DNA of 64,000 nt from contig WQWY01000016.1 in the NCBI GenBank assembly GCA_009785115.1, positions 1-64,000 on the forward strand, read 5' to 3'. The translations under genes were made by a program, and so were the position numbers. This document shows, in pieces, positions 63,520-64,000 of the stretch. How positions within the stretch are numbered: position 1 is the stretch's first letter; every line of letters starts with the position of its first letter. The notes under the pieces were generated by a model. It was given only the letters and a program-made list of their open reading frames with translations, did not search any database and had not been told where the DNA came from. This stretch comes from Micrococcales bacterium. Its GTDB lineage: Bacteria; Actinomycetota; Actinomycetes; Actinomycetales; Cellulomonadaceae.

Positions 63520-63543
63520 ACCGCCGACTGTCTGAACCGCCGA
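63512..63543 (+). repeat. 16-base tandem duplication across leuC stop
   Basis: CTGTCTGAACCGCCGA occurs twice in tandem (63512-63527 and 63528-63543), and a partial third (GCGTCTGAA) follows. The first copy contains the leuC TGA stop. It only lengthens the leuC-leuD spacer. Confidence 0.75.
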
Positions 63544-63569
63544 GCGTCTGAAGCACGAGGGAGAGCACG

Positions 63570-64000
63570 ATGCAGAAGTTCACGCAGCACACCGGCGTCG
63601 GGGTGCCGATGCGGCGCAGCAACGTCGACACCGACCAGATCATCCCGGCGGTGTACCTCAAGCGGGTCACCCGCACCGGTTTCGAGGACGCCCTGTTCTC
63701 CGCCTGGCGGGCCGACCCGTCCTTCGTCCTCAACCAGGAGGCCTACGCCTCCGGCTCGGTGCTGGTCGCCGGCCCGGACTTCGGCACCGGGTCGTCCCGC
63801 GAGCACGCGGTCTGGGCGCTGAAGGACTACGGCTTCCGCGTGGTGGTCTCGCCGCGCTTCGCTGACATCTTCCGCGGCAACGCGGGCAAGCAGGGGCTGC
63901 TCGCCGCCCAGGTCTCGGCCGAGGACGTCGAGCTGCTGTGGAAGGTCCTCGAGACCCGTCCGGGCACCGAGGTGACCGTCGACCTCGAGGCGCGCACGGT
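63570..64000 (+). CDS. leuD: 3-Isopropylmalate dehydratase small subunit (partial)
   Basis: The ATG at 63570 opens a frame that runs off the right edge (143 codons seen of about 200). It begins [20 protein letters not shown] and contains [20 protein letters not shown] and [20 protein letters not shown], the LeuD swivel-domain signature. GAGGGAGAG precedes the start. It lies 50 bases after leuC and forms the active dehydratase with it. Confidence 0.94.
   Translation, partial: MQKFTQHTGVGVPMRRSNVDTDQIIPAVYLKRVTRTGFEDALFSAWRADPSFVLNQEAYASGSVLVAGPDFGTGSSREHAVWALKDYGFRVVVSPRFADIFRGNAGKQGLLAAQVSAEDVELLWKVLETRPGTEVTVDLEART

Overview
The window is high-GC, gene-dense DNA from an actinobacterium. Evidence includes GTG starts, ATGA/GTGA stop-start overlaps, probable leaderless promoters, the mtrAB-lpqB-comF-hpf-secA block, paired clpP1/clpP2 followed by clpX, and Rv3235-like and DUF6912 proteins. 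The F420-0 transport cassette, stand-alone CofE and class II Hcp point to the order Micrococcales (Cellulomonas/Sanguibacter/Jonesia/Oerskovia relatives). The genus is an inference. No phage, insertion sequence or CRISPR array was seen; this is chromosomal backbone with some accessory loci.

Layout. 1-8839: truncated unknown gene, then the recC-recB-recD repair operon (minus strand). 8882-12476: nitrosative-stress module: an iron-sulfur flavoprotein reductase, hybrid cluster protein (hcp) and a Crp/Fnr-type regulator, with an FNR-type box and matching -10 in front of hcp. 12598-15949: Eis-like acetyltransferase, alkyltransferase-like protein, cysE-cysK. 16317-18968: membrane c-di-GMP protein with degenerate GGDEF and intact-looking EAL. 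18994-20242: tRNA-Gly, tRNA-Pro and a voltage-gated cation channel with a calcium-type filter. 20470-23367: a surface-protein operon around a SipW-type signal peptidase. 23414-28737: hypothetical gene, trigger factor, clpP1-clpP2, clpX. 28791-33825: chorismate mutase, acyl-CoA synthetase and valS, with a repeat family that enters coding sequence in two of these genes.

34006-38778: a compact F420 locus: LLM-class F420-dependent enzyme and cofE on the plus strand, converging on a three-gene ABC importer of the type proposed to carry F420-0. 38958-46570: RDD protein, SpoIIM-like protein and an operon of membrane protein, DUF4129, DUF4350, MoxR ATPase and DUF58. 46706-56461: mtrA-mtrB-lpqB, comF-like gene, hpf, zinc alcohol dehydrogenase, secA. 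56562-60568: Rv3235-like protein, unknown protein, small HTH protein, SAF protein plus CpaE/MinD-like ATPase, DUF6912 protein. 60702-60967: tRNA-Gln, tRNA-Glu and a strong terminator. 61237-64000: IclR (NdgR-like) regulator divergent from leuC-leuD; leuD runs off the right edge.

Several loci read as functional units: F420-0 import plus side-chain glutamylation plus an F420 enzyme; Hcp plus reductase plus cluster-less regulator; SipW peptidase plus three substrates plus one LAXTG-like wall protein. The most unusual signals are the in-frame repeat in valS, the Cav-like channel filter and the F420-0 salvage locus. Coordinates were derived by hand; functions rest on family recognition, with no database search run.
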